Under the pieces are notes generated by a model. The model ran no database searches. It was not told the origin of the DNA and saw only the letters and a list, made by a program, of their open reading frames with translations. Below, in pieces: positions 26,111 to 33,552 of a stretch of DNA of 37,761 bases. Position 1 is the first letter of the stretch; every line of letters starts with the position of its first letter. The stretch is from Pseudolactococcus raffinolactis NBRC 100932 (GTDB taxonomy: Bacteria > Bacillota > Bacilli > Lactobacillales > Streptococcaceae). The position numbers and the translations under genes are program-made. The DNA is taken from assembly GCF_001591765.1 (NCBI RefSeq), contig NZ_BCVN01000018.1, forward strand, positions 1 through 37,761, written 5' to 3'.

Positions 26111-27280
26111 ATGAGTGAAAAATTTCAAATCGTAGGTAGTTTGTTAAGACCACAAAATTTGTTGGCTTATAAGAGCCAAATCGAAAAACGTGATGATATT
26201 CAATATCCGTTCTACAACGATTTCGATGGCTACCAAGCCTGTGAAACACAAGCTATCCAAGAGGTCATCCAAAAACAAATTGACCACAAGCTTAGCATTA
26301 TTTCAGACGGCGAGTTTTCAAAATCGCTCTGGCATTTAGATTTTGTCTGGGGACTCAAAGGTGTGCGGCGTTTAATCGCAGAACACGGCTACTTCTTCAG
26401 AGATTTCGACGAAACGCAGACCTACGAAACACGTCGGGATATTGCCTTAGCTTTCGATGAAAAACTCAGCGGTCACAACCACCATTTCATCGACATTTAC
26501 CAAGAGATCCAAGCAGATGCAGCGGGACACACAACAAAACTGTGTATTCCGTCACCCTCACATATCTTCGGGGAATGGTCGTTTTCTCGTGAGCAAAACG
26601 CTGAGCAGTCTAATGACTCTTATTATCAGGAGCCTGAGGTTTTCAAGCAAGATTTAGCTAACGCTTACCAAGAATTTTTGAGTGACTATGCCAAAATCGG
26701 CGGCAAAATCATCCAGTTCGACGACTGCCTCTGGGAAATGTTCTCGACCGACAACCCCAACTCGCCCTTTACTGGCGACCATATCGACCAAGCCAGCATC
26801 CAAGACCTCGCACAAACTTTCATCGATCTCAATAACAGCATCATCGACTACGGCCACAGCCTTGGCCTCAAAGTTTGGACGCATAACTGCCGCGGTAATT
26901 ACGATTCCCGGAACATGGGCGGAGGCTCTTATGAGACGATTGCTAATCTCTTCCTAGGACAGCAGAAGTATGACCGTTTCTTTTTAGAATGGGATGACGA
27001 TCGAGCAGGTAATCTCTCAGCACTCGATGTGTTCAAGGATAGACCCGAGACAGAAGTCGTCTTAGGCTTATTGTCAAGTAAAACTGTGACCTTAGATGAT
27101 GAGGCACGTGTCGTAGACTTACTCCAAAAAGCAAGTCAAATCATTCCAAAAGAGAGACTTTTTCTATCTCACCAATGTGGCTTTGCCTCATGTGACAATG
27201 GCAATGCCTTAACAGAAGATCAGCAATGGGCAAAAATTGATCAAGGTCAAGACATTGCTGCTAATTTCTTTGGTGCATAA
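26111..27280 (+). CDS. Cobalamin-independent methionine synthase II family protein (YxjG/YxjH-like)
   Basis: These proteins resemble the C-terminal catalytic half of MetE and transfer a methyl group to homocysteine or a related thiol at a zinc site. The 389 residues show the family's start (FQIVGSLLRPQNLL), the substrate segment ISDGEFSKSLWHLDF, QFDDCLWE, HNCRGN, and the late zinc-ligand region SHQCGFASCD at about 354-363. It lacks the N-terminal half of full MetE. An upstream Met-box argues for regulation by methionine or homocysteine status. It stands alone between two GCAA-type terminators. The methyl donor is unproven for this short class. Confidence 0.85.
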   Translation: MSEKFQIVGSLLRPQNLLAYKSQIEKRDDIQYPFYNDFDGYQACETQAIQEVIQKQIDHKLSIISDGEFSKSLWHLDFVWGLKGVRRLIAEHGYFFRDFDETQTYETRRDIALAFDEKLSGHNHHFIDIYQEIQADAAGHTTKLCIPSPSHIFGEWSFSREQNAEQSNDSYYQEPEVFKQDLANAYQEFLSDYAKIGGKIIQFDDCLWEMFSTDNPNSPFTGDHIDQASIQDLAQTFIDLNNSIIDYGHSLGLKVWTHNCRGNYDSRNMGGGSYETIANLFLGQQKYDRFFLEWDDDRAGNLSALDVFKDRPETEVVLGLLSSKTVTLDDEARVVDLLQKASQIIPKERLFLSHQCGFASCDNGNALTEDQQWAKIDQGQDIAANFFGA

Positions 27281-27290
27281 TCTTATGATG

Positions 27291-27315
27291 AAACTATCGC
27301 AAGGTAGTTTTTTTG
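27291..27315 (+). terminator. GCAA-tetraloop terminator after the MetE-like gene
   Basis: AAACTATC-GCAA-GGTAGTTT and a T tract form an eight-bp stem. The next promoter begins directly after the T run. Confidence 0.8.
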
Positions 27316-27344
27316 TTGACAGGTATTTTGCTTCAGACTATACT
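27316..27344 (+). promoter_or_regulatory. Strong promoter of the GyrI/WYL/ClbS-DfsB operon
   Basis: A perfect TTGACA (27316-27321), 17-base spacer and TATACT (27339-27344). The leader is about 90 bases before the start at 27444. Confidence 0.8.
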
Positions 27345-27443
27345 TAGAATAAAGAGAACAAGAAAATAAGTTTAAATATGACATACCTTGTCACTTTTCC
27401 TATGATAGGATGATAAGAGAAAGAAAATAATGGAGGTATGAAG

Positions 27444-27902
27444 ATGGATTATGAAGTGGTAACGTTAGCAGAAAAGAAAGTTGTTGGGATTTCGACCAGG
27501 ACCAATAATTTTGCCCCTGATATGGGGGAAAAAATTGGCCAGCTTTGGCAACAGTTTTATGATGAAAATATTTATCCTAAGATTCCGAACAAAGCAAATG
27601 CTAAAGCACTAGGCATTTACACGGAGTATGAGGCAGATGAAAAAGCGGACTATACGGTCATGGTTGCCTGTGAAGTGAGCGAAACTAGCGATGGATTCGA
27701 GACGCGATTGATTAAGGCAGGAAAATATGCCAAGTTTGTCGTTAAGGCGGAGCAGGATCAAGTATTTGCTGAAGTTGCTGCTGCTTGGCATGACATTTGG
27801 CAAATGGTCTTACCACGGTCATTTGACGCTGACTTTGAGGAATATCAAGAGAGTCTTGAAAAGGATGCCGAAGTTCATATTTATATCGGCTTGAAAGCGT
27901 AA
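27444..27902 (+). CDS. GyrI-like small-molecule-binding protein, first copy
   Basis: GGAGG (27432-27436) lies seven bases before the ATG at 27444 but only one base before the ATG at 27438, so the former is the start and the protein has 152 residues. It has the stand-alone GyrI/SoxS-C effector-binding fold (MDYEVVTLAEKKVVGIS at the start, YTVMVACEV in the middle, and a final EVHIYIGLK strand). Members bind drugs, and some GyrI-like proteins hydrolyse cyclopropane-containing genotoxins. It is the first gene of an operon with a WYL regulator, a ClbS/DfsB-family protein and a second GyrI-like protein. Confidence 0.8.
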   Translation: MDYEVVTLAEKKVVGISTRTNNFAPDMGEKIGQLWQQFYDENIYPKIPNKANAKALGIYTEYEADEKADYTVMVACEVSETSDGFETRLIKAGKYAKFVVKAEQDQVFAEVAAAWHDIWQMVLPRSFDADFEEYQESLEKDAEVHIYIGLKA

Positions 27903-27905
27903 GTT

Positions 27906-28811
27906 ATGCAGATCAATCGTATCTTTGAGATCACTTATATGCTCTTAAATCACGAGCAGGTGACTGCCAAAACCCTGAGTGAGAAGTTTGATGTATCCGT
28001 GCGCACAATTTATCGTGATATTGACAGAATGAGTCAGGCTGGGATTCCTGTTTATACTGAGCGCGGAAAAGGCGGCGGCATCAGTCTGTTATCTGATTTT
28101 GTCTTGAGTAAAGTCTTATTAAATGCTGATGAACGAAAAAGCATTTTACAGGCCTTGCAAACGACCCGTGCCGTTAAGTTTGATCCTGCAAATGAAGAGA
28201 CATTAGCCAAATTAACAGCACTATTTGGCATAGCAGATGAACCATGGTTGTCGATTGATTTTAGCACCTGGTATGGTCCCAGTGCGCATGATTTTGAACA
28301 GTTAAAAACAGCCATATTAACTCAAAAAGTCGTCACTTTTGATTACTATAATGCAAAAGGTGAGATGAGTTTCAGGTCGGTAGAACCGATACAACTCGTT
28401 TTCAAAAGCATGAGTTGGTATCTTAAAGCCTACTGTTTAGCCAAACAAGAAAGTCGAATGTTTAAGCTAAGCAGAATTATCCGACTTAGAGTCTCGGAAC
28501 AGCAATTTACAAAACGACTGCCAGAAATTCAAGTAGATAAAAGTTTGAAACCGCAAGCGCCTGACATGATCCATTTGAAAATGCTCGTGTCATCAGAGTT
28601 AGGCTATCGAATTTTTGACGACTTTCCGATAGAAGCCATTCAAAGGGGTTCAAGCAAAGCTTTATTAGTCGAAGGTGACTTCCCCAAAACAGACTGGCTC
28701 TATAGCTATATCCTATCACTTGGCCAAGCGGTGAAAATTTTAGAACCACTTGATTTTAAACATGAGTTAATCACGCTTATCAAAAAAATGGAGGAAAATT
28801 ATCATGAGTAG
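27906..28811 (+). CDS. YafY-type HTH-WYL transcriptional regulator
   Basis: The 301-residue protein has an N-terminal winged helix-turn-helix (about 17-60; VTAKTLSEKFDVSVRTIYRD is the recognition segment), a linker, and a WYL domain with W171-Y172-L173 in the phrase MSWYLKAYC. WYL regulators often sense nucleic acid or small ligands, and several respond to DNA damage. It begins three bases after the first GyrI-like gene and its end overlaps the ClbS/DfsB gene by eight bases, so it controls its own operon or is at least made with it. The effector is unknown. Confidence 0.88.
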   Translation: MQINRIFEITYMLLNHEQVTAKTLSEKFDVSVRTIYRDIDRMSQAGIPVYTERGKGGGISLLSDFVLSKVLLNADERKSILQALQTTRAVKFDPANEETLAKLTALFGIADEPWLSIDFSTWYGPSAHDFEQLKTAILTQKVVTFDYYNAKGEMSFRSVEPIQLVFKSMSWYLKAYCLAKQESRMFKLSRIIRLRVSEQQFTKRLPEIQVDKSLKPQAPDMIHLKMLVSSELGYRIFDDFPIEAIQRGSSKALLVEGDFPKTDWLYSYILSLGQAVKILEPLDFKHELITLIKKMEENYHE

Positions 28812-29334
28812 ACCGACAATTAAAACAGATTTGATGACAGCAGGTGAAACAGGCTACTTGAAATTAGTGGAAGTGATGCAAGCACTACCAGATCAAACGC
28901 AAGACTTTAATTTTGAAGTCACAGAAAAAATGACAGAAGCTCATTGGCGCCGGGATCAAAACTTAAGAGATGTCTTGATTCATCTTTATGAATGGCATCA
29001 GTTACTCCTAAACTGGGTAGAAGCCAATCAAAATGGTAAGGCAGAACCTTTTCTACCAGTACCCTATAATTGGAAAACCTATGGCCAAATGAATCAGGAA
29101 TTTTGGGAAAAGCATCAAACAACCTCACTTGAAGATGCTAAAAAACTGCTCCATGACAGTCATATAGCAGTTATGACCTTAGCCGATACCTTTTCAAACG
29201 AAGAACTATTTACCAAGCAATATTTTTCTTGGACAGGCACGAGTTCATTAGGAGCATATTTCATTTCAGCAACGTCAAGTCATTATGATTGGGCGATGAA
29301 GAAGTTGAAAAAGCAAATCAAAGCCAATCGTTAA
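28804..29334 (+). CDS. ClbS/DfsB-family four-helix-bundle protein
   Basis: The 176 residues match the DUF1706 (ClbS/DfsB) family: RDVLIHLYEWHQLLLNW (about 59-75) and YNWKTYGQMNQEFWEKH (about 87-103) are its two landmark helices. ClbS itself protects colibactin producers by opening the toxin's cyclopropane ring; most relatives in Gram-positives are unstudied. GGAGG precedes the ATG, and the start overlaps the WYL regulator gene. With GyrI-like genes on both sides of this pair, a role in detoxifying an alkylating natural product is a reasonable hypothesis. No biosynthetic genes for such a compound are present, so it would be resistance only. Confidence 0.85.
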   Translation: MSRPTIKTDLMTAGETGYLKLVEVMQALPDQTQDFNFEVTEKMTEAHWRRDQNLRDVLIHLYEWHQLLLNWVEANQNGKAEPFLPVPYNWKTYGQMNQEFWEKHQTTSLEDAKKLLHDSHIAVMTLADTFSNEELFTKQYFSWTGTSSLGAYFISATSSHYDWAMKKLKKQIKANR

Positions 29335-29345
29335 GGGAGAAAGAG

Positions 29346-29987
29346 ATGGCGAGCAAAAAAGTAGACTTTAAAAAAGAATCGCAAGCAGGTTATCAAGCGA
29401 CAATAAAACCTGCCATCATTGATCTGCCAGCAATTCCTTTTATCATGGTAGATGGCAAAGGGGATCCGAATACAAGCGCTGACTACAAGCAGGCAGTTGA
29501 ACTTTTATATGCTTTGTCCTATGCCATTAAAATGAGTCCTAAGCGAGGTGATGTACCTAATGGTTATTTTGATTATGTTATCCCACCACTTGAAGGCTTG
29601 TGGCAGTTAAAAGCTGGCGAAAATCCAACTGGCAATGACTTGGATAAATCAAATTTTAGCTGGACAGCCATGATTCGCCAACCTGATTTTGTGACATCAG
29701 AAGTTTTTGAGCATACTCTTTTAATTGTGAGTCAAAAAAAGCCTGACTTGGATATTTTGCGAGCCCGATTGTCAACATTTTCAGAGGGCTTATGTGGGCA
29801 AGTCCTACATATTGGTACTTACGATGATGAACCCGAAACAATCAAGCGCTTAGATGATTTCATTAAAACGTCAGGCTATAGAGTAGATATCTCGGAAACT
29901 AGAAGGCATCATGAAATTTATTTAAATGATCCTAGACGAACAGCACCTGAAAAATTGAAAACGATTATTCGACATCCGATTCAATAG
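29346..29987 (+). CDS. GyrI-like domain protein, second copy (COG4832 type)
   Basis: The start at 29346 follows AAGGGAG (29333-29339), giving 213 residues beginning MASKKVDFKKES. It is the longer COG4832 form: DLPAIPFIMVDGKGDPNTS (about 24-42), YAIKMSPKRGDV, PPLEGLWQL, then a second half ending EIYLNDPRRTAPEKLKTIIR. This form is common in Firmicutes near YafY-type regulators. Its start is 11 bases after the ClbS/DfsB gene, making it the fourth gene of the operon. It differs strongly from the first GyrI-like protein, so it is not a simple duplicate. Activity could be ligand binding or hydrolysis. Confidence 0.85.
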   Translation: MASKKVDFKKESQAGYQATIKPAIIDLPAIPFIMVDGKGDPNTSADYKQAVELLYALSYAIKMSPKRGDVPNGYFDYVIPPLEGLWQLKAGENPTGNDLDKSNFSWTAMIRQPDFVTSEVFEHTLLIVSQKKPDLDILRARLSTFSEGLCGQVLHIGTYDDEPETIKRLDDFIKTSGYRVDISETRRHHEIYLNDPRRTAPEKLKTIIRHPIQ

Positions 29988-30017
29988 AAATTTTCTTCCT
30001 GATATTGTGGAAATATT

Positions 30018-30047
30018 TTGACTTTTGAATATACATTGTGATAAAAT
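30018..30047 (+). promoter_or_regulatory. Extended -10 promoter of the membrane-protein gene
   Basis: TTGACT (30018-30023), an 18-base spacer and TG-A-TAAAAT (-10 at 30042-30047). Confidence 0.6.
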
Positions 30048-30098
30048 AATATAATAAAGTTATTTATATGAGATGCGTTTGAAAAGGAGGTTGTAGTC

Positions 30099-30656
30099 AT
30101 GGAAATTAAGCAATATCAAAATGAACTTTCAACAAAATTGAGAAACGGTGCGAATTTCATTTTAAGTGGTGCTGTGATTTGGCCAGTAGTAGCATTAATA
30201 TGGGCATTTGTTGATATTGACATTAGGGCGAAATCAGGTATTACATGGAGTGTGGGGACTTGTGTAATCCCATTAGCTTTTCTTGTCGGTCATCTATTAA
30301 AAATACCGAAAACAGTTAAAGATAATCCGCTACTTTCTATACTACCGATATTAATTGCTTCTCAACTTCCGTTATCTCCCTTCCTTGTCTATCTACTGGT
30401 AAATAGCTCAGATCTGTTTATTGTTTTCTTGCCAACTGTTAGTGCCGCTCATTTTTTTACATATGGATGGGTATATAACTTAAAGTTGTTTTATGATTTT
30501 TCTTTCTTAATGTCGATGGTGATGACAATTTTGGCGTTTCTATTGCCAACTCATTTGTGGTGGTGCTTACCACTTGTTATGGGGGCTATAATGGGTATAT
30601 TTGGAATCTTGTTGTTGAAAGAAGACCATATAAAAATATCAAAAGTAAGTCAGTAA
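30099..30656 (+). CDS. Predicted five- to six-helix membrane protein
   Basis: The 185-residue protein has an N-terminal cytoplasmic helix of about 20 residues, then hydrophobic stretches at roughly 20-38, 49-65, 77-98, 103-125, 132-148 and 152-172, and a short basic tail. It resembles the DUF7010-type family of small membrane proteins, for which I know no function. AAAGGAGG sits nine bases before the ATG, and it has its own promoter and terminator. No transport or catalytic motif was seen. Confidence 0.65.
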   Translation: MEIKQYQNELSTKLRNGANFILSGAVIWPVVALIWAFVDIDIRAKSGITWSVGTCVIPLAFLVGHLLKIPKTVKDNPLLSILPILIASQLPLSPFLVYLLVNSSDLFIVFLPTVSAAHFFTYGWVYNLKLFYDFSFLMSMVMTILAFLLPTHLWWCLPLVMGAIMGIFGILLLKEDHIKISKVSQ

Positions 30657-30707
30657 TGATTTGAAAGTGTTAAGAATTTATCGTTTTTGATTATACATTT
30701 TAAAAGG

Positions 30708-30741
30708 ACCGGGAGATAATATAAATGTAGCTCGGTTTTTT
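30708..30741 (+). terminator. Intrinsic terminator after the membrane-protein gene
   Basis: ACCGGG (30708-30713) pairs with CTCGGT (30731-30736) with one wobble, followed by a T run. Confidence 0.6.
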
Positions 30742-30833
30742 TACTATTTTAAGTATGAAAAGTAAGGAATATCGGTCTCAAAAGACTAAGAGTATCAAGC
30801 TATTTGAAATTAGATTTGAAAGGAAATTAAAGT

Positions 30834-31280
30834 ATGTCTAACATCATTCATCCTGTCGATCGTGATGACGCAACTTTATCACTTTTACTGACGATATGGG
30901 AAGGAAGTGTCAAGTCAACACATACCTTCCTTTCCGATCAAGATATTGCAGATATCAAGCCAGAAGTTTACCAAGCACTGGAAATGATAGAGGTGTTATG
31001 TTGCTATGAAGATGATCAAGGTATCTTACAGGGTCTCATGGGTATTGATAACCACAAGATTGAGCTTTTGTTCATCTCTGAAAATGAAAGGGGACAAGGG
31101 ATTGGCAAGTTGCTCGTGAATCATGCAATAACCCAATGGCAGGTCAAGTCTGTTGATGTCAATGCGCAAAACGAACAGGGTTTGATCTTCTATCAACATA
31201 TGGGCTTTCAGATAATTAATAGGTCTGAATTCGATGCCCAAGGCAGACCTTTTCCAATCTTACACCTTGGGCTAAAATAA
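30834..31280 (+). CDS. GNAT-family N-acetyltransferase (YjaB-like)
   Basis: The 148 residues follow the E. coli YjaB pattern: SVKSTHTFLSDQDI near the start, IELLFISENERGQGIGKLLV with the acetyl-CoA loop at about residues 77-96, and NEQGLIFYQHMGFQIINRSEFDAQGRPFPI near the end. Acetyl transfer to an amine is expected; YjaB is reported as a protein lysine acetyltransferase, but this protein's substrate is unknown. GAAAGGAAA precedes the start. It is a single gene with a GAGA-tetraloop terminator. Confidence 0.88.
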   Translation: MSNIIHPVDRDDATLSLLLTIWEGSVKSTHTFLSDQDIADIKPEVYQALEMIEVLCCYEDDQGILQGLMGIDNHKIELLFISENERGQGIGKLLVNHAITQWQVKSVDVNAQNEQGLIFYQHMGFQIINRSEFDAQGRPFPILHLGLK

Positions 31281-31283
31281 CTA

Positions 31284-31305
31284 AGCTATCGAGAGATGGT
31301 TTTTT
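31284..31305 (+). terminator. GAGA-tetraloop terminator after the GNAT gene
   Basis: AGCTATC-GAGA-GATGGTT, with one mismatch, and a T run. It is a variant of the GCAA-type hairpins at 24867, 25893 and 27291. Confidence 0.6.
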
Positions 31306-31307
31306 GT

Positions 31308-31336
31308 TTGACAGGGTATCTTTTTAATACTATACT
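31308..31336 (+). promoter_or_regulatory. Strong promoter of the nucleotidyltransferase gene
   Basis: A perfect TTGACA (31308-31313), 17-base spacer and TATACT (31331-31336). It overlaps the T tract of the preceding terminator, as does the promoter at 27316. It excludes a start at 31296 for the next gene. Confidence 0.75.
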
Positions 31337-31367
31337 AAAAATAAAAGACTTAAGTGAAAGTATTGCC

Positions 31368-31931
31368 ATGAATGAAACAGCGTTAAAAGAATTACTTACC
31401 AATACACCTGAGATTGATGAGATATTAAAGATAATTGACAAGTTGAATCTCTCAGATACTTGGTTGTGCGCGGGCAGCATTCGAAATTTAATTTGGAACA
31501 AACTTTCTGGACAGCCCCCTTTTGACCCGACAACGGATATCGATGTTGTTTTTTTCGACCCAGAGATCACTTATGAAGCGACTCAAGCAATCGAGAGAGC
31601 GTTGCAGCTAGATCACCCAAGTTATGCCTGGGAAGTCAAGAACCAAGCTCACATGCACCTGCATAATCCCAATACAGCGCCCTATCTCAGTGCGCGTGAT
31701 GCCATGGCAAAATTTCCAGAAAGGTGCACAGCCATTGGTGCGCGCCTAACAGCGACTCGCGACATCGAGCTATTTCTCCCTTACGGCCTCGCGGATATCA
31801 CTGATTTTATCGTTCGTCCGACCCCCTTTTTCTCTGAAAATGCTGAAAAACTAACAATCTACTGTGAACGCCAAGCTAAGAAAAAATGGCAGGAGAGGTG
31901 GCCGCAGTTACAGATTTTATCTGCTGAATAA
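31368..31931 (+). CDS. Nucleotidyltransferase-like protein (DUF925/COG3575)
   Basis: The ATG at 31368 lies just after the promoter and gives 187 residues. The family signature is WLCAGSIRNLIWNKL (about 25-39) followed by DPTTDIDVVFFD (about 47-58), whose aspartates resemble the metal-binding pair of the nucleotidyltransferase fold. Then come MHLHN, and the segment ERCTAIGARL near the centre. The biochemical reaction of COG3575 proteins is not established. A small membrane protein gene follows after 33 bases and may be cotranscribed. Confidence 0.8.
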   Translation: MNETALKELLTNTPEIDEILKIIDKLNLSDTWLCAGSIRNLIWNKLSGQPPFDPTTDIDVVFFDPEITYEATQAIERALQLDHPSYAWEVKNQAHMHLHNPNTAPYLSARDAMAKFPERCTAIGARLTATRDIELFLPYGLADITDFIVRPTPFFSENAEKLTIYCERQAKKKWQERWPQLQILSAE

Positions 31932-31964
31932 GTAGCAACCACAAGAATTGGAGTATAGCACAGT

Positions 31965-32342
31965 ATGCTGAAAATCGAGAAATGTTTTAGAATCGTTACC
32001 ACCCTTGTTTTTATCATGGCGACCCTTTTAATTCCAGTTTTGCTCCTGACAGCCGCAACGTTAATCGTCGATGGACCTAGCAAAAGTGTTCCGCTAGGAA
32101 TCTTCGGCACTACTTTTGAAATCCTATGTGCAGTTAATTTTACGCTGGCTTTTATCGTTTTGGTCTGGCAGACTAGAACGACCAAACGAACCAGCTTAAT
32201 CGTCGCGTCTAGCCTCGTTTTAGCGTCGACTATTCTACCTCTTGTCATTTCGATTTCTTCCTATATTTTTTGGCCTGTGTATCTCATCGCTGTCATCCTC
32301 ATCCATAGTAAGGGCCCAACCAAACCTTTTACCAATAAGTGA
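31965..32342 (+). CDS. Small four-helix membrane protein
   Basis: The 125 residues contain hydrophobic stretches at roughly 10-33, 45-67, 77-95 and 97-113, separated by short polar loops including a basic RTTKR turn. I do not recognise the family. It follows the nucleotidyltransferase gene closely and precedes a terminator, so it may belong to the same transcript. The ribosome-binding site is weak (TTGGAG about 15 bases before the ATG), and expression is therefore uncertain. Confidence 0.55.
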   Translation: MLKIEKCFRIVTTLVFIMATLLIPVLLLTAATLIVDGPSKSVPLGIFGTTFEILCAVNFTLAFIVLVWQTRTTKRTSLIVASSLVLASTILPLVISISSYIFWPVYLIAVILIHSKGPTKPFTNK

Positions 32343-32404
32343 AGATGATCTTGTCCCCTAATGGCATGTTTACAGAAAATATACTGAAATATCTAAGAAT
32401 TTAA

Positions 32405-32430
32405 GCTGTCGTCAAGGCAGTTTTTTCTTT
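32405..32430 (+). terminator. Short terminator before the ferredoxin reductase gene
   Basis: CTGTC-GTCAA-GGCAG and a T run; a looser member of the same hairpin group. Confidence 0.55.
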
Positions 32431-32476
32431 TATATGGTAAAATATGTTTGACATCACATTTTATTAAGGGGTCAAA

Positions 32477-33451
32477 ATGACAGAAAATATATATGATATA
32501 ACGATTATCGGTGCGGGACCTAGTGGCTTATTCGCAGGTTTCTACGCTGGTATGCGTAAAAATAAAGTCCAAATTATAGATTCACTCGAAATACCCGGCG
32601 GTCAATTAACCGCCCTCTATCCAGAAAAAACGATTCACGATGTACCAGGCTACTTTGCAGTTAAGGCTGAAACGCTCGTGACTGATCTAGTCAAGCAAAC
32701 CGCTCAATTTGGCGTGCCCATCCGCCTATCTGAAAAAGTCGTTGACATCACACCAACAACTGATCAGGGCGTTTACCAAGTGACCACTACCAAGTCTAGC
32801 TACCTGACAAAATCTGTCATCATCGCAACCGGCAATGGTTCATTTGCACCAAAGCCGTTGAAAACTGATGAACCGTCAGATTTTGATTTCTCTAAACTAG
32901 GGTATAGTGTGACAGATAAACAGCAGTTTGCAGGTAAAAATGTCGCCGTTGCAGGTGGTGGTGACTCTGCCATTGATTTGGCTTTGATGCTTTCTGAAGT
33001 AGCAGCATCTGTTAGCCTCATTCACAGACGAGATGCCTTTAGAGCGCATGAATCATCTGTCGATAAACTACATGCTTCAGATGTTCACGTCTTGACGCCA
33101 GTGACCATTCGCAATATTTCAGATCATCAAGAAGGTTTGCGCATCGCACTTTCTGATGACCGTGAGTTGGATGTAGATCATTTGATCGTTCAGCACGGTT
33201 TCCTTAGCAATAATAAGGATATCCGCGCTTGGTCGGTGGATCTCGAGATGAAGCGCCAACATTTTATGGTTGACAGCCATTATCAAACGAGTTGTGAAAA
33301 TATCTATGCCATCGGTGATACAGCTAACTATGACGGCAAGCTCGGTTTAATCGTCGAAGGCTTCAAAGAAGGCCCGCATGCTGTTAATCAAATCATGACT
33401 AAAATTCATAGTGGTAAATTGACTCACGCGCATTCTACATCGTTGTTTTAA
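32477..33451 (+). CDS. Ferredoxin/flavodoxin--NADP reductase, thioredoxin-reductase-like
   Basis: The 324-residue flavoprotein is the YumC-type ferredoxin-NADP reductase, which lacks the CxxC of true thioredoxin reductase. FAD-binding GAGPSG is at 12-17, the NADPH-binding VAGGGDSAIDLAL is near 156-168, and the C-terminal FAD contact YAIGDTANYDGKLGLI is near 275. AAGGGG precedes the start. It could supply electrons to flavodoxin or ferredoxin users, possibly including the HgdC-type activase at 20581, which needs such a donor; that link is inference only. Confidence 0.9.
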   Translation: MTENIYDITIIGAGPSGLFAGFYAGMRKNKVQIIDSLEIPGGQLTALYPEKTIHDVPGYFAVKAETLVTDLVKQTAQFGVPIRLSEKVVDITPTTDQGVYQVTTTKSSYLTKSVIIATGNGSFAPKPLKTDEPSDFDFSKLGYSVTDKQQFAGKNVAVAGGGDSAIDLALMLSEVAASVSLIHRRDAFRAHESSVDKLHASDVHVLTPVTIRNISDHQEGLRIALSDDRELDVDHLIVQHGFLSNNKDIRAWSVDLEMKRQHFMVDSHYQTSCENIYAIGDTANYDGKLGLIVEGFKEGPHAVNQIMTKIHSGKLTHAHSTSLF

Positions 33452-33459
33452 TATAAACT

Positions 33460-33494
33460 AGCCAATTAACTTTTGTGTTTGATTGGCTTTTTTT
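33460..33494 (+). terminator. Intrinsic terminator after the ferredoxin reductase gene
   Basis: AGCCAAT (33460-33466) pairs with ATTGGCT (33482-33488), followed by a T run. Confidence 0.75.
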
Positions 33495-33517
33495 ATTATC
33501 TAAAGACTGGTGAATTA

Positions 33518-33546
33518 TTGAAAAATTGCGAAAATTACGCTAAAAT
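33518..33546 (+). promoter_or_regulatory. aroE: Promoter giving a leaderless aroE message
   Basis: TTGAAA (33518-33523), a 17-base spacer and TAAAAT (33541-33546). The aroE ATG begins seven bases after the -10, at the expected transcription start. There is no ribosome-binding site. Confidence 0.65.
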
Positions 33547-33552
33547 AGCAGT

